Assembly: GCA_029936425.1 (NCBI GenBank)
Contig: JAPYSU010000007.1
Coordinates: 1-64,000 of the forward strand
Origin: Litorimonas sp.
GTDB taxonomy: Bacteria; Pseudomonadota; Alphaproteobacteria; Caulobacterales; Maricaulaceae
DNA: 64,000 nt
Reading direction: 5' to 3'
This document shows, in pieces, positions 1 to 8,249 of the stretch; position 1 is the first letter of the stretch, and each line of letters opens with the position of its first letter. Below the pieces are notes generated by a model. The model did not search any database. It saw nothing but the letters and a program-made list of their open reading frames with translations, and was not told the DNA's origin. A program made the position numbers and the translations under genes.

Positions 1-244
1 CAAGGCCGCTGCGATATAAACCGCCGCCGCGTGACGGTTGTCGCGTAAAACATATCTCCCTTGGTCTCCATCGCGGGGGCCGTCACGCGGGCTGTCCATT
101 TTTACCGGACATCTGACGCCAAAGCTGACCCCGCGATGGGCAGTGGGAAAGAAAGCTCGTCTTCATTTCAAAACACGCTCTTTGACATCGTTCTTTATTG
201 TAATCTTCTCATTAAACGGCACGTATCATAATAACCGCATTATC
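1..244. other. Non-coding left edge with interlocked inverted repeats
   Basis: I find no convincing gene here. Two perfect 11-bp inverted repeats are interlocked: 27-37 pairs with 80-90, and 68-78 pairs with 129-139. A short hairpin (93-97 with 107-111) lies inside the second. On the minus strand a possible ATG at 51-53 follows a GGGAG, but only two bases separate them, and the reading frame it opens runs off the window after 17 codons. That could be the first codons of the next gene in the minus-strand operon, or nothing. The plus-strand open frame at 38-355 runs over the 3' end of the neighbouring gene and looks spurious. The region could be an RNA leader, a small RNA or a dispersed intergenic repeat. 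Confidence 0.4.
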
Positions 245-874
245 TCATCGCACGACGTTACGCGGCATAGCGGATGGATCTACCTCCCCCTGTCCCATAT
301 TCATCATATAGACGGGTCCAACCTCAAGGGTCTGTTTTTCACCCGCAATCTGTAGAGAAAGCGTCATACCTTCTTTTTTGTACTTTTCCGGAGCCGTTCC
401 ATATACAAAATGTAGGCGCCATTCCTGACCGACTTTCGCTTGTTCAATAGCCCAGGTATCGTAAGGCTCTTTTGCTTCCTGCAAGGCGATCGGGGTGGTT
501 GTTTCGGACAATCCTTCAGGTAACTCAGTGGCGCGAATCCAGATGGCGGTAAATATCACATCCCCTTTGGAAATCTTGATCTGGTTCTTCGCTTGAATGC
601 CAGCACTATATATATTTGTGCCTTTTCTGGAAACGACCACCTCAAGCGCTTCTCCTCCGGGCAATCGATCGACACTGACAATTTGAGGCTCTTTTGTCAG
701 ACCATAGTGAGCCAACCCGTCAGCCCCGGGATAACGGATCATTTCCGAGGGACGCGGCAACATCTGCCAGACTCGCGCCCCTTCTAGCTCAAGTGCGTCA
801 ACATCGGGTTCTGCGAATGCGGTCACAGATAACAAGGAAATGAATAGTAATAATGTCGCAATAATGGCTTTCAT
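245..874 (-). CDS. Small secreted protein, beta-rich, function unknown
   Basis: The product is 209 aa. Its N-terminal signal peptide has a short basic start, a hydrophobic stretch of about 15 residues and an AFA-E cleavage site near residue 21. The mature part is rich in alternating polar and hydrophobic strands (for example ALEVVVSR, DVIFTAIWIRA, EWRLHFVYG), consistent with a beta-sandwich of the carbohydrate-binding type. I do not recognise a family with certainty. It is the last clear gene of the minus-strand sugar operon, 10 nt after the exported TIM-barrel gene, so it probably acts with that protein in the periplasm, perhaps as a glycan-binding subunit. That role is inferred from context and general fold only. 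Confidence 0.75.
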   Translation of the reverse strand: MKAIIATLLLFISLLSVTAFAEPDVDALELEGARVWQMLPRPSEMIRYPGADGLAHYGLTKEPQIVSVDRLPGGEALEVVVSRKGTNIYSAGIQAKNQIKISKGDVIFTAIWIRATELPEGLSETTTPIALQEAKEPYDTWAIEQAKVGQEWRLHFVYGTAPEKYKKEGMTLSLQIAGEKQTLEVGPVYMMNMGQGEVDPSAMPRNVVR

Positions 875-884
875 GATGTTCTCC

Positions 885-1772
885 TTAAAATCGAAGGGCC
901 TTTACGCCTTCATACATATTTTGAGCGGATTGACGGTAAGGTTTGGTTGGACCGTCATGTTCGGCAATGAAGTATTTCATGCCGGAGACATCATTCAGAG
1001 CCAGATAATCCTTAAAGGGTGTGTCCCCTTTTCCCACATCCACCATCAAGGTCTGATGAATCTCTTCATAGCTCAGATCGTTTTCAATCGCCTGGTCTGG
1101 TGAGCCCTTCATGTCCTTTATATGGCTGAGATGGAAGCGACCCGGGTATTTTTTTATAAGAGCCGGAATATCTATTTTGGCGAGATTGGCCCAGAAAAAG
1201 TCCAGCTCGAAATTATTGAAGCGGGGGTCCGTTTCGGTCATTAATATATCCATGGCAGTCGTGCCACCGCCCAAATCCTCAAATTCGAATTGATGGTTAT
1301 GATAAGCGAGCTTCACACCTTCATCGACCAGTTTTTCCCCGGCGCTGTTAAGTAGAGCCGCATGGCGTTTCCAATCCGCCAAAGTCCTTTGGTCTTCTGA
1401 AATATAAGGCAAGACCATATACTCACAATCGAGAGTCTTTGCTGTGGAGATCAGGCCGGGAACATCATTTTCCAACTTGCCATAACTTATATGAGTGACA
1501 GGCGCAGGCAGTCCCACCTCTTCCAGAATAGCCTTTAATTCCTCGGGTGTGTTTTCGGTGTAATTGCGTTCATTCAGCTCAACATAATCATAGCCCACCT
1601 CTTTGATCATTTCGAATGTGCCGCGAAAGTCCTGACTAAGCAGGTCACGAAAAGTGTAGGTTTGAAGCCCGACCCTTTCTATTTGGCCTTGCGCCGCGGC
1701 GTTCCCTCCGCAAGCACTCAAGGCGAGGGCCGCCCCGGACCCAATCAATAATTCCCGTCTGGAAAAAGCCAT
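885..1772 (-). CDS. Exported sugar-isomerase-like TIM-barrel lipoprotein
   Basis: The product (295 aa) belongs to the xylose-isomerase-like / sugar phosphate isomerase-epimerase superfamily. The N-terminus carries a Tat-type motif (SRRELL, residues 4-9), a hydrophobic segment and a lipobox (LSAC, Cys21), so it should be a membrane-anchored periplasmic protein rather than the usual cytosolic enzyme. Likely metal and acid residues lie in YHNHQFEFE, FELDFFWA, FHLSHIKDM and FIAEHDGP, in the order expected for the barrel. The start overlaps the stop of the upstream GMC gene as TAATG, implying translational coupling. In the context of exported GMC oxidases it may isomerise or cleave an oxidised (3-keto) glycoside. 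The family assignment is firm; the reaction is inferred. Confidence 0.85.
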   Translation of the reverse strand: MAFSRRELLIGSGAALALSACGGNAAAQGQIERVGLQTYTFRDLLSQDFRGTFEMIKEVGYDYVELNERNYTENTPEELKAILEEVGLPAPVTHISYGKLENDVPGLISTAKTLDCEYMVLPYISEDQRTLADWKRHAALLNSAGEKLVDEGVKLAYHNHQFEFEDLGGGTTAMDILMTETDPRFNNFELDFFWANLAKIDIPALIKKYPGRFHLSHIKDMKGSPDQAIENDLSYEEIHQTLMVDVGKGDTPFKDYLALNDVSGMKYFIAEHDGPTKPYRQSAQNMYEGVKALRF

Positions 1773-3460
1773 TATAATTCTCCCTGTTCAATGAGATCTG
1801 CGGCGTAATGCGCGGCCCTCGCCGACAAAGCCATGTAAGTGATGGACGGGTTTTGAATGGCCGAGGATGTCATTGCCGCCCCATCGGTAATGAAGAGATT
1901 TGGCACCTCCCAAGACTGATTCCACTTATTCAAAACAGACGTCTTAGGGTCGCGGCCCATCCTGGCCGTGCCCATCTCATGAATTCGATCTCCCGGCTTG
2001 CTGGGATTTACGTCAAAGACCTTTATATTTTTAAGGTTACATTTCGTCAGAATTTCGACAGCGTCTTTTGAGGCCGCCTCCATCAATGCAATTTCATTCG
2101 GCCCCATTCGGGCGTTCATTTTGGGTATGGGTATTCCCCATTTATCTTTTTTAGTGGTGGAGAGAGTGACGCGGTTATTTGGATCCGGCAGGACTTCGCC
2201 GTAGGCATCCAGAAAAACTTGCCAGGCGCCAGGCGTTCGGTTTTTCTTTTTGAACGCTTCGCCGACTCCTTGTTGGTCCCCACTCCAAGACCCGCGATTC
2301 GTATAGACCTGAAAGGCATAGCCGCGTTTATAGGGCTGATCATAATCGGGATAGTTTCGATAACGCGGAATATAGGTCTGTCCCGGAAAACGCCCGTAAA
2401 CATATTTATCTTCGAGTCCATCAATATATCCCATAGCTTGCGCGCCCGCGACGTGATCCATGAGGTTCCGTCCTACCTGGTCAGATTGATTGGCAAGACC
2501 CTTCGGATTATTTACGTCCGCGCTTTGCAGAAGTATAGCCGCTGTATTTATCGCGGACGCATTTAAGAAGACGACTTTTGCCGTATAGGTCATGGTCTCC
2601 TTCGTCACTCGGTCGATCACGCGGACACCCGAAGCCTTTTTGGTTTGCGGATCATAAATAACGGAATGAACGATTGAATCGGCCTTCAGGGTGAGATTTC
2701 CTGTGCGTCTTGCCGCCGGAAGAGTGGCAGAATTCGAACTGAAGTAAGCTCCATAGGAACATCCCCGAAAACAGCGATATCGCGCCTGACAGGCCCCGCG
2801 TCCAAGAGCTTCCTGCTCCGGTGTCGTTCGAGTCAGATTAGCTATCCGACCTATGATCAGCTGACGGTCATTAAAGTTCTCTGCCAGTCGGCTTTGAAAA
2901 TCTTTCGCCGCGCAGTCCATCTCAAAGGGCGGGAGATATTCCCCGTCCGGCAGCTGTCCCAATCCATCATTATTACCGGACACGCCTGCAAATTTTTCAA
3001 CCTTGTCATACCAGAGTTTCAAATCCGCATAACGAATAGGCCAATCTACTCCGACACCATCAACCTTATTCGCGTTGAAATCGTGATCGGAAAAGCGGTA
3101 ACTCATTCGCGCCCAAAGCAGGCTTCGTCCTCCGACATGATATCCGCGATACCATTTATAGTCCGTCCCCTCAGCCGTCTCGTAAGGATGGTCACTGTCT
3201 TTGACCCAGAAATGTTTCGTACTTTCATGAAAGACGTAAACATCTTTCTGGATGGGGTAGTCGGCGTTGGCTTCCTCGGGGCGAACCCTGTCCAGAAATT
3301 TTTTGTCCCAAGGGTCAAGCATATCGGTATAGTCTTTGGCCGGATCCACATCCTTACCACGTTCCAGCACCAGCGTTTTCATACCTCGCTCGCACATTTC
3401 CTTGGCGACCCACCCGCCGGACATGCCTGAGCCCACGACAATGACGTCAAAGTCAGGCAC
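1772..3460 (-). CDS. GMC oxidoreductase (3-ketoglycoside-type dehydrogenase), copy 1
   Basis: This is a 562-aa FAD-dependent enzyme of the glucose-methanol-choline family. The dinucleotide-binding motif VGSGMSGG lies at residues 9-16. The catalytic pair expected for the family is His494 (HEMGTARMG) and Asn537 (QNPS). Cys224, Cys230 and Cys234 have the spacing C-x5-C-x3-C, which resembles the 3Fe-4S ligands of bacterial FAD-glucose dehydrogenase, so electrons probably leave through a cluster rather than to oxygen. There is no signal peptide; export would rely on the Tat signal of the small subunit encoded upstream. The gene begins with GTG directly after the TAG stop of copy 2. Glucoside 3-dehydrogenase is the best functional guess, with the substrate unknown. 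Confidence 0.88.
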   Translation of the reverse strand: MPDFDVIVVGSGMSGGWVAKEMCERGMKTLVLERGKDVDPAKDYTDMLDPWDKKFLDRVRPEEANADYPIQKDVYVFHESTKHFWVKDSDHPYETAEGTDYKWYRGYHVGGRSLLWARMSYRFSDHDFNANKVDGVGVDWPIRYADLKLWYDKVEKFAGVSGNNDGLGQLPDGEYLPPFEMDCAAKDFQSRLAENFNDRQLIIGRIANLTRTTPEQEALGRGACQARYRCFRGCSYGAYFSSNSATLPAARRTGNLTLKADSIVHSVIYDPQTKKASGVRVIDRVTKETMTYTAKVVFLNASAINTAAILLQSADVNNPKGLANQSDQVGRNLMDHVAGAQAMGYIDGLEDKYVYGRFPGQTYIPRYRNYPDYDQPYKRGYAFQVYTNRGSWSGDQQGVGEAFKKKNRTPGAWQVFLDAYGEVLPDPNNRVTLSTTKKDKWGIPIPKMNARMGPNEIALMEAASKDAVEILTKCNLKNIKVFDVNPSKPGDRIHEMGTARMGRDPKTSVLNKWNQSWEVPNLFITDGAAMTSSAIQNPSITYMALSARAAHYAADLIEQGEL

Positions 3461-5170
3461 CTAAATCACTCCCTCTTGCATCAGTTTGGCTGCGTGGTCT
3501 GCGGCTCTGGCAGAAAATGCCATATAGCCGAGGGAGGGGTTTTGACATCCCGCAGAGGTCATAAAGGAGCCATCAGTAATGAAGAGGTTTGGGATATCCC
3601 AAGACTGGTTCCACTTATTCAAAACAGATGTCCTAGGGTCCCGCCCCATCCGGGCTGTTCCCATCTCATGAATACCGTTTCCGGGGGGAGACATATTCTC
3701 CGCCGCGATATCATCAGGATTATCCGTTTCGATATCCACTAGCCCCGCAGCCTCAAGCATGGCACGCGTATCACGTGTCGCCTGTTTCATAAGCTTCACT
3801 TCATTCTCTCGATGTTTCTGATCAATAATGGGAACGGGAAAGCCCCACTTATCTGTTCGGGTCGGGTGAAGAGTAATGCGGTTCCGTTCGTCCGGTAAAA
3901 TCTCACCAAAGGCCACCATACCCATAATCCAGGGGCCGGGCGTTCGGTTCTGCGTCTTGAAAGCCGCGCCAACCCCTGCCCCGCGAGCACTTCCGCGCCA
4001 ATTACCTCTGAAAATTCGACCTTGATATCCATACCCACGCAGGTAATCCTCGCCGCTTTCCGTATGGTTTCTAAACCGCGGGATGTAAAATCCGTTTGGT
4101 CGGCGGCCATAATGATACTTGTCTTCGAACCCCGGCATGATGCCATAGCCGCGTGCCCCCGCAACGTGATCCATCAAATTGCGGCCAAGCTGGCCGGAAG
4201 AATTAGCCATTCCATTCGGTTGATCCGGGGTCGCCGAATTTAACAAGATCATGCTCGTTGGAATCGTGCCGGCATTAAGAAAGATAACGCGCGCCGTGAG
4301 AATGCCAGCCTCATTCGTTTTCACATTAAGAGTTTTGACCCCTGTTAGACGGCCTGTTTCGGAATCATGGATGACAGAATGAACAGCCGTATCGGGAATC
4401 AACGTCATGTTTCCGGTGCGTTCCGCCGCTGGAAGAGTAGCCGCAACCGAGCTGAAATACGCGCCGTAAGAACAACCTCTTTCACAAAGACTTCGCGCCT
4501 GACACTTCCCCCGGCCCAAATCGATTTGCTCTTGGGTCGGCTGGGTAAGGTTTGCTGCCCTGCCCGGAATGACTTTACGCCCTGGAAAAACGCGCTCGAC
4601 CTTTTTCTTAAACTCGACTTCAGCACAGGTTAGGTCATGCGGGGGCTGGAACACACCATCCGGCAGTATATCAAGTCCCTCCATTGAACCCGAAATCCCT
4701 GCAAATTTCTCAACATAGTCATACCAAGGTTTGATGTCGGCATATCTCAGAGGCCAATCGACGCCGACGCCGTCTTTCTTATTGGCTTCAAAGTCGATTT
4801 CAGAAAATCGGTAGCTTTGGCGTCCCCACATGAGTGACCGCCCGCCTTTGTGATAGCCCCGTCGCCATTTATAATTTTGGCCATCAGGCGTTTCATAAGG
4901 ATGAACTTTGTCCTTCACCCAATAGTGTTTGGTGTTCTGATTAAAGGCATAGACTTCTGACTGAATAGGGTATTCCTCCCTGTCTTTTTCAGACGTCCAA
5001 TCAAGATTTGGGGTATCCCAAGGGTCAACAAAATCCGTGTAGTCTTTTGTCGGCTGGGTATCTCGGCCGCGTTCAATAACGCCAACTTTAAAACCGCGCT
5101 CTGCCATTTCCTTGGCGACCCAACCACCGGACATGCCCGAGCCAACGACAATAACATCGAAGTCAGCCAT
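3461..5170 (-). CDS. GMC oxidoreductase (3-ketoglycoside-type dehydrogenase), copy 2
   Basis: This 569-aa paralogue of the next gene shares the N-terminal FAD motif, the C-x5-C-x3-C cysteines (223, 229, 233), the HEMGTARMG segment and the C-terminal TDG...NPS block. I chose the ATG at 5170 instead of a longer upstream frame: it gives the conserved MADFDVIVVG start and overlaps the stop of the small-subunit gene as TAATG. No signal peptide is present. One small subunit is encoded with two catalytic subunits, so the two probably either compete for the same partner with different substrate preference or form different complexes. The electron acceptor, often a cytochrome c in this family, is not encoded in the window. 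Confidence 0.88.
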   Translation of the reverse strand: MADFDVIVVGSGMSGGWVAKEMAERGFKVGVIERGRDTQPTKDYTDFVDPWDTPNLDWTSEKDREEYPIQSEVYAFNQNTKHYWVKDKVHPYETPDGQNYKWRRGYHKGGRSLMWGRQSYRFSEIDFEANKKDGVGVDWPLRYADIKPWYDYVEKFAGISGSMEGLDILPDGVFQPPHDLTCAEVEFKKKVERVFPGRKVIPGRAANLTQPTQEQIDLGRGKCQARSLCERGCSYGAYFSSVAATLPAAERTGNMTLIPDTAVHSVIHDSETGRLTGVKTLNVKTNEAGILTARVIFLNAGTIPTSMILLNSATPDQPNGMANSSGQLGRNLMDHVAGARGYGIMPGFEDKYHYGRRPNGFYIPRFRNHTESGEDYLRGYGYQGRIFRGNWRGSARGAGVGAAFKTQNRTPGPWIMGMVAFGEILPDERNRITLHPTRTDKWGFPVPIIDQKHRENEVKLMKQATRDTRAMLEAAGLVDIETDNPDDIAAENMSPPGNGIHEMGTARMGRDPRTSVLNKWNQSWDIPNLFITDGSFMTSAGCQNPSLGYMAFSARAADHAAKLMQEGVI

Positions 5171-5742
5171 TATGTGGCCCAGGTCTTTGGAAACTCCGCG
5201 AGCGGAACGCAGCCTATCCATTCCCCGGGGACCGGCTCATAAGCGAGTTCTTGTGTGGCTCCCGGCTCACTCATGTAATAAGCCGTAGAAATCGTACGCT
5301 TCAAGTCGCGGTAAAAACCGTCTTCAATTTGTCCTGCAAAAACTTTTGCGTCGTAGGCTCTAAGCGTTTCCAATTGTTGCTCTGGGCTGGCGGATGAGAA
5401 ACTGGGGAGCTGATTGCTTAGATTTTTTACGCCCTGCCGCCAGTACCGTCTGTAAGTCTCATCTCCCCATTGCGTCGCTAGACTTTGTAATGTTTCCGGC
5501 ACGCCGGCCTCCACGGCCCCGGGCGTATCGGTTGTCGGGATAATTGTATCTGACAAAGCCGTCAAAAGAGCCATCTCTTCTTCCGAGAAAAACCCTTTGA
5601 AGGACGCAAATTCCGTATCACCCAGACCTTTTGCGTCCGACATCTCTACGGAATTATTGCCGCAGGACGCCAGAGCTCCCGCCGCGGAAATAGCCAGCAG
5701 CCCTTGAAGGGCCTTGCGTCTGTTCAGATGAATATCAGTCAT
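5170..5742 (-). CDS. Gluconate 2-dehydrogenase subunit 3-like Tat lipoprotein (GMC small subunit)
   Basis: The product is 190 aa. A twin-arginine motif (NRRKAL, Arg8-Arg9) precedes a hydrophobic segment and a lipobox (LASC, Cys27). The remainder matches the small-subunit family that accompanies membrane-bound gluconate 2-dehydrogenase and glucoside 3-dehydrogenase (helical, with the SDTIIPTTDTPGA segment near residues 64-76 typical of the family). Known members carry the flavoprotein across the membrane as a hitchhiker. Here the gene sits between the permease (8-nt overlap with its end) and the two GMC genes (TAATG overlap), so it should be made together with them. Confidence 0.88.
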   Translation of the reverse strand: MTDIHLNRRKALQGLLAISAAGALASCGNNSVEMSDAKGLGDTEFASFKGFFSEEEMALLTALSDTIIPTTDTPGAVEAGVPETLQSLATQWGDETYRRYWRQGVKNLSNQLPSFSSASPEQQLETLRAYDAKVFAGQIEDGFYRDLKRTISTAYYMSEPGATQELAYEPVPGEWIGCVPLAEFPKTWAT

Positions 5743-7153
5743 TGGCGGAGGCTCCGCTGGTGGCCACTATCCACTTTCTCAAAAAGAGTAGAATTAAAAA
5801 GACGGCAATTAATATGGCGGGAAATAGGACAAGCTTAGACAAAGCCGCCTGTCCCGCAGCCATTTCAATATCTCCCTCAACAGCGCCTCCGGCAATTGCC
5901 TCAGCGCGGGCGCTGTCAATCCAGCTTCCGATGACCGGATTCCAGAAGGTGAGAGCAAACATGCCGGCCGCGCCTACCAAAGACATGCCCAAAGCGCCGC
6001 TCATCGGAATATATTGCGCCGTGACGCCAATCATTGTGGGCCAGAAATAGCAGACGCCAACGGCAAAAATGATGGCGGATACATAAACCATTCCGCCCGT
6101 TGCGGAACTCATTAGGAATAATCCCAGTGTGGTTACAACCGCAGACGCCAATAAAACGCCAAGCGGATTAAACGCATGGATCAAGGGTCCGGCGAAGAAA
6201 CGTCCAACAGCCATTATTCCTGTCACCATCCCCAAGACAATCATGGCTTGCCCGGGAACGCCGCCGAGCTGCGCGCCCAATATCCGATCAACCCATTGCT
6301 GGGTTCCGAACTCTGAAGTTGCTGTCATGGACATGATTGCCATCAAGACCAAGACGAGTGCTGCGTCCCGAAGACGACCTGTTCGGTAAAATATCAGATA
6401 GAAGGTTAGCGCCAAAACTATAAGTAACGGCAAGAAAATGCCCCCCGGAAGTCCCGCAATGAAAGCATTGGGAGTTCCAATCAGCGCCATTAGGCCAAAG
6501 ATAGCTGCGATCAACCCTATGCCTATTACGCTTAAGTCAATACCTCTTCCGCTCGTCTGCACCACAACTGGAAACTTCGTCGTGAAAATCATGTAGCCAT
6601 AAATCAGGGTCGGTATAATCATAATGGCGATTTGCGGCTGCCAGCCAAGACCCCACTGGGTCATGACGTATGATATGGACGCCCCAATAACGATGCCGCC
6701 CGGAAACCAAACGTGGAAACGGTTGAGCCATTTCGTTTTTTCATCTTTGTAAAGTTCTGCGACCATTGGATTACAGGCCGCTTCGACTGACCCGTTGGCG
6801 AATCCAATAAAAAAGGTTGAGATCAGGAGCGTCAGAAACCCGGTAGCGGTCAAGGTCAGAACCAGACCCAGAATGTGACCGGCAAAGGCCAATATCATGA
6901 TCTTTTTAGGCCCTAAATAATTATAGAGAAATCCGAATAAAACCATTGCGAGGGGAAACCCGAGAAACGCCATACCGTTTATCCAGCCAAGCTGGGTATC
7001 AGGAAGCCCGAATTCGGTATTGAGCTGTCCCAGAATCCCCGCCCGGATCGCGAAAGTCATGGCTGTCACAACCAATGAGATGCAACTAAGTAGAAACAGA
7101 CGTCTCCGACTGAGAAGCTCTGGCGGCGTCTCTTCAGATGTTAAAGTCACCAT
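5735..7153 (-). CDS. MFS sugar permease
   Basis: This is a 472-aa major facilitator superfamily protein with about 12 hydrophobic segments. An early loop carries the GFLYNYLGPKK segment corresponding to the family's loop 2-3 motif, and GFANGSVEAACNP in the fifth helix region resembles FucP-like sugar permeases. Its position between the cytosolic isomerase and the exported dehydrogenase genes suggests that it imports the product of periplasmic glycoside oxidation. The gene overlaps the start of the small-subunit gene by 8 nt and lies 43 nt after the upstream isomerase gene. The substrate cannot be read from sequence. Confidence 0.85.
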   Translation of the reverse strand: MVTLTSEETPPELLSRRRLFLLSCISLVVTAMTFAIRAGILGQLNTEFGLPDTQLGWINGMAFLGFPLAMVLFGFLYNYLGPKKIMILAFAGHILGLVLTLTATGFLTLLISTFFIGFANGSVEAACNPMVAELYKDEKTKWLNRFHVWFPGGIVIGASISYVMTQWGLGWQPQIAIMIIPTLIYGYMIFTTKFPVVVQTSGRGIDLSVIGIGLIAAIFGLMALIGTPNAFIAGLPGGIFLPLLIVLALTFYLIFYRTGRLRDAALVLVLMAIMSMTATSEFGTQQWVDRILGAQLGGVPGQAMIVLGMVTGIMAVGRFFAGPLIHAFNPLGVLLASAVVTTLGLFLMSSATGGMVYVSAIIFAVGVCYFWPTMIGVTAQYIPMSGALGMSLVGAAGMFALTFWNPVIGSWIDSARAEAIAGGAVEGDIEMAAGQAALSKLVLFPAILIAVFLILLFLRKWIVATSGASAND

Positions 7154-7196
7154 TTTTCTTCCCCTTATGAACAGCTCTATTTTTAGAGTCTGCGGT

Positions 7197-8249
7197 CTAT
7201 TTTAGCCCTAGCATTTCTCTGTTGGATTTTTCGTCGGAGTCGCCCCCTGCGAAATCATCAAAGGCTTTGTCCGTGACACGGATAATATGATCTTCGACAA
7301 ATTTTGCGCCCTCCCTAGCCCCATCCTGCGGGTGCTTCAGGGTGCATTCCCATTCAACAACAGCCCAGCCATCAAAATCATACCCTGTGAGTTTTGAAAA
7401 TATCCCCTTGAAATCAATCTGCCCGTCGCCAAGAGAACGGAACCGCCCGGGACGTTCTACCCACCCCTGATATCCGCCATAAATACCTGATTTTCCGTTA
7501 GGCTGGAATTCCGCATCTTTTACATGAAACATTTTTATGCGTTCATGATAATGGTCAATGAATGACAGATAATCGAGCTGCTGAAGAATAAAGTGACTGG
7601 GATCATATAGAATATTACAACGGCTGTGATTGTCGACTTCTTCGAGAAAGCGTTCAAACGTTACCCCGTCATGCAGGTCTTCGCCGGGATGAATTTCGTA
7701 ACAGATATTAACGCCGCATTCGTCGTAATAATCTAGAATTGGGCGCCAACGGTTTGCCAACTCTTTGAAGCCTTCATCAACCAGTCCTGCCGGGCGCTGC
7801 GGCCAGGGATACATAAACGGCCAGAGGAGCGCTCCAGGAAAACTGACAGAGTTTTTCAGTCCCAAATTCTGGGACGCTTTCGCCGCGTATTTGACCTGTT
7901 GTACGGCCCATTCCTGCCGGGCCTGAGGCTTGCCATGCAGCTCTTTCGGAGCAAATGCATCAAAAGCCGTATCATAAGCCGGATGAACCGCAACGAGCTG
8001 GCCCTGGATGTGAGTCGATAATTCAGTAATTTCTACTCCGGCGTCTTTGCACCGGCCTTTAAGTTCGTCGCAATAAACCTGACTTTCCGCCGCCAGTTTT
8101 AGATCCATACAGGCGGGGTTGTCGGAAGGTATTTGGATACCTTTATACCCGGCCTCTGACATCCATTTGGCGGCACTGTCCAAAGTGTCAAAAGGCTTAT
8201 CACCCATGAATTGTGCCAAAAAAATTGCGGGACCTTTTATCGTTTTCAT
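7197..8249 (-). CDS. Sugar phosphate isomerase/epimerase (cytosolic TIM barrel)
   Basis: The product is about 350 aa and has no signal peptide. The barrel carries likely metal ligands in CYEIHPGED, YDPSHF, FHVKDAEF and VEWECT. This longer subfamily often travels with Gfo/Idh/MocA oxidoreductases in pathways for 3-keto sugars and C-glycosides. I chose the ATG at 8249, not an upstream in-frame start, because it forms an ATGA overlap with the stop of the Gfo/Idh gene and starts the conserved MKTIKGPAIF segment. It is probably the cytosolic partner of the exported TIM barrel further down the operon: either an isomerase or a lyase/hydrolase for an imported keto-glycoside. Confidence 0.85.
   Translation of the reverse strand: MKTIKGPAIFLAQFMGDKPFDTLDSAAKWMSEAGYKGIQIPSDNPACMDLKLAAESQVYCDELKGRCKDAGVEITELSTHIQGQLVAVHPAYDTAFDAFAPKELHGKPQARQEWAVQQVKYAAKASQNLGLKNSVSFPGALLWPFMYPWPQRPAGLVDEGFKELANRWRPILDYYDECGVNICYEIHPGEDLHDGVTFERFLEEVDNHSRCNILYDPSHFILQQLDYLSFIDHYHERIKMFHVKDAEFQPNGKSGIYGGYQGWVERPGRFRSLGDGQIDFKGIFSKLTGYDFDGWAVVEWECTLKHPQDGAREGAKFVEDHIIRVTDKAFDDFAGGDSDEKSNREMLGLK

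Noticed and set aside
51..139. Cobalamin riboswitch in minus-strand sense (a GGAGACC resembles part of the B12 box)
   Set aside because: The rest of the B12 box and the other conserved core segments are missing; a seven-base match is not enough.
38..355. Open frame of 105 codons on the plus strand at the left edge
   Set aside because: It runs antisense over the 3' end of the secreted-protein gene, has no ribosome-binding site and no recognisable domain, and its first part coincides with the inverted repeats.
2894..3430. 178-codon open frame antisense to GMC copy 1
   Set aside because: A shadow of a strongly supported GMC gene; its translation shows no family motif.
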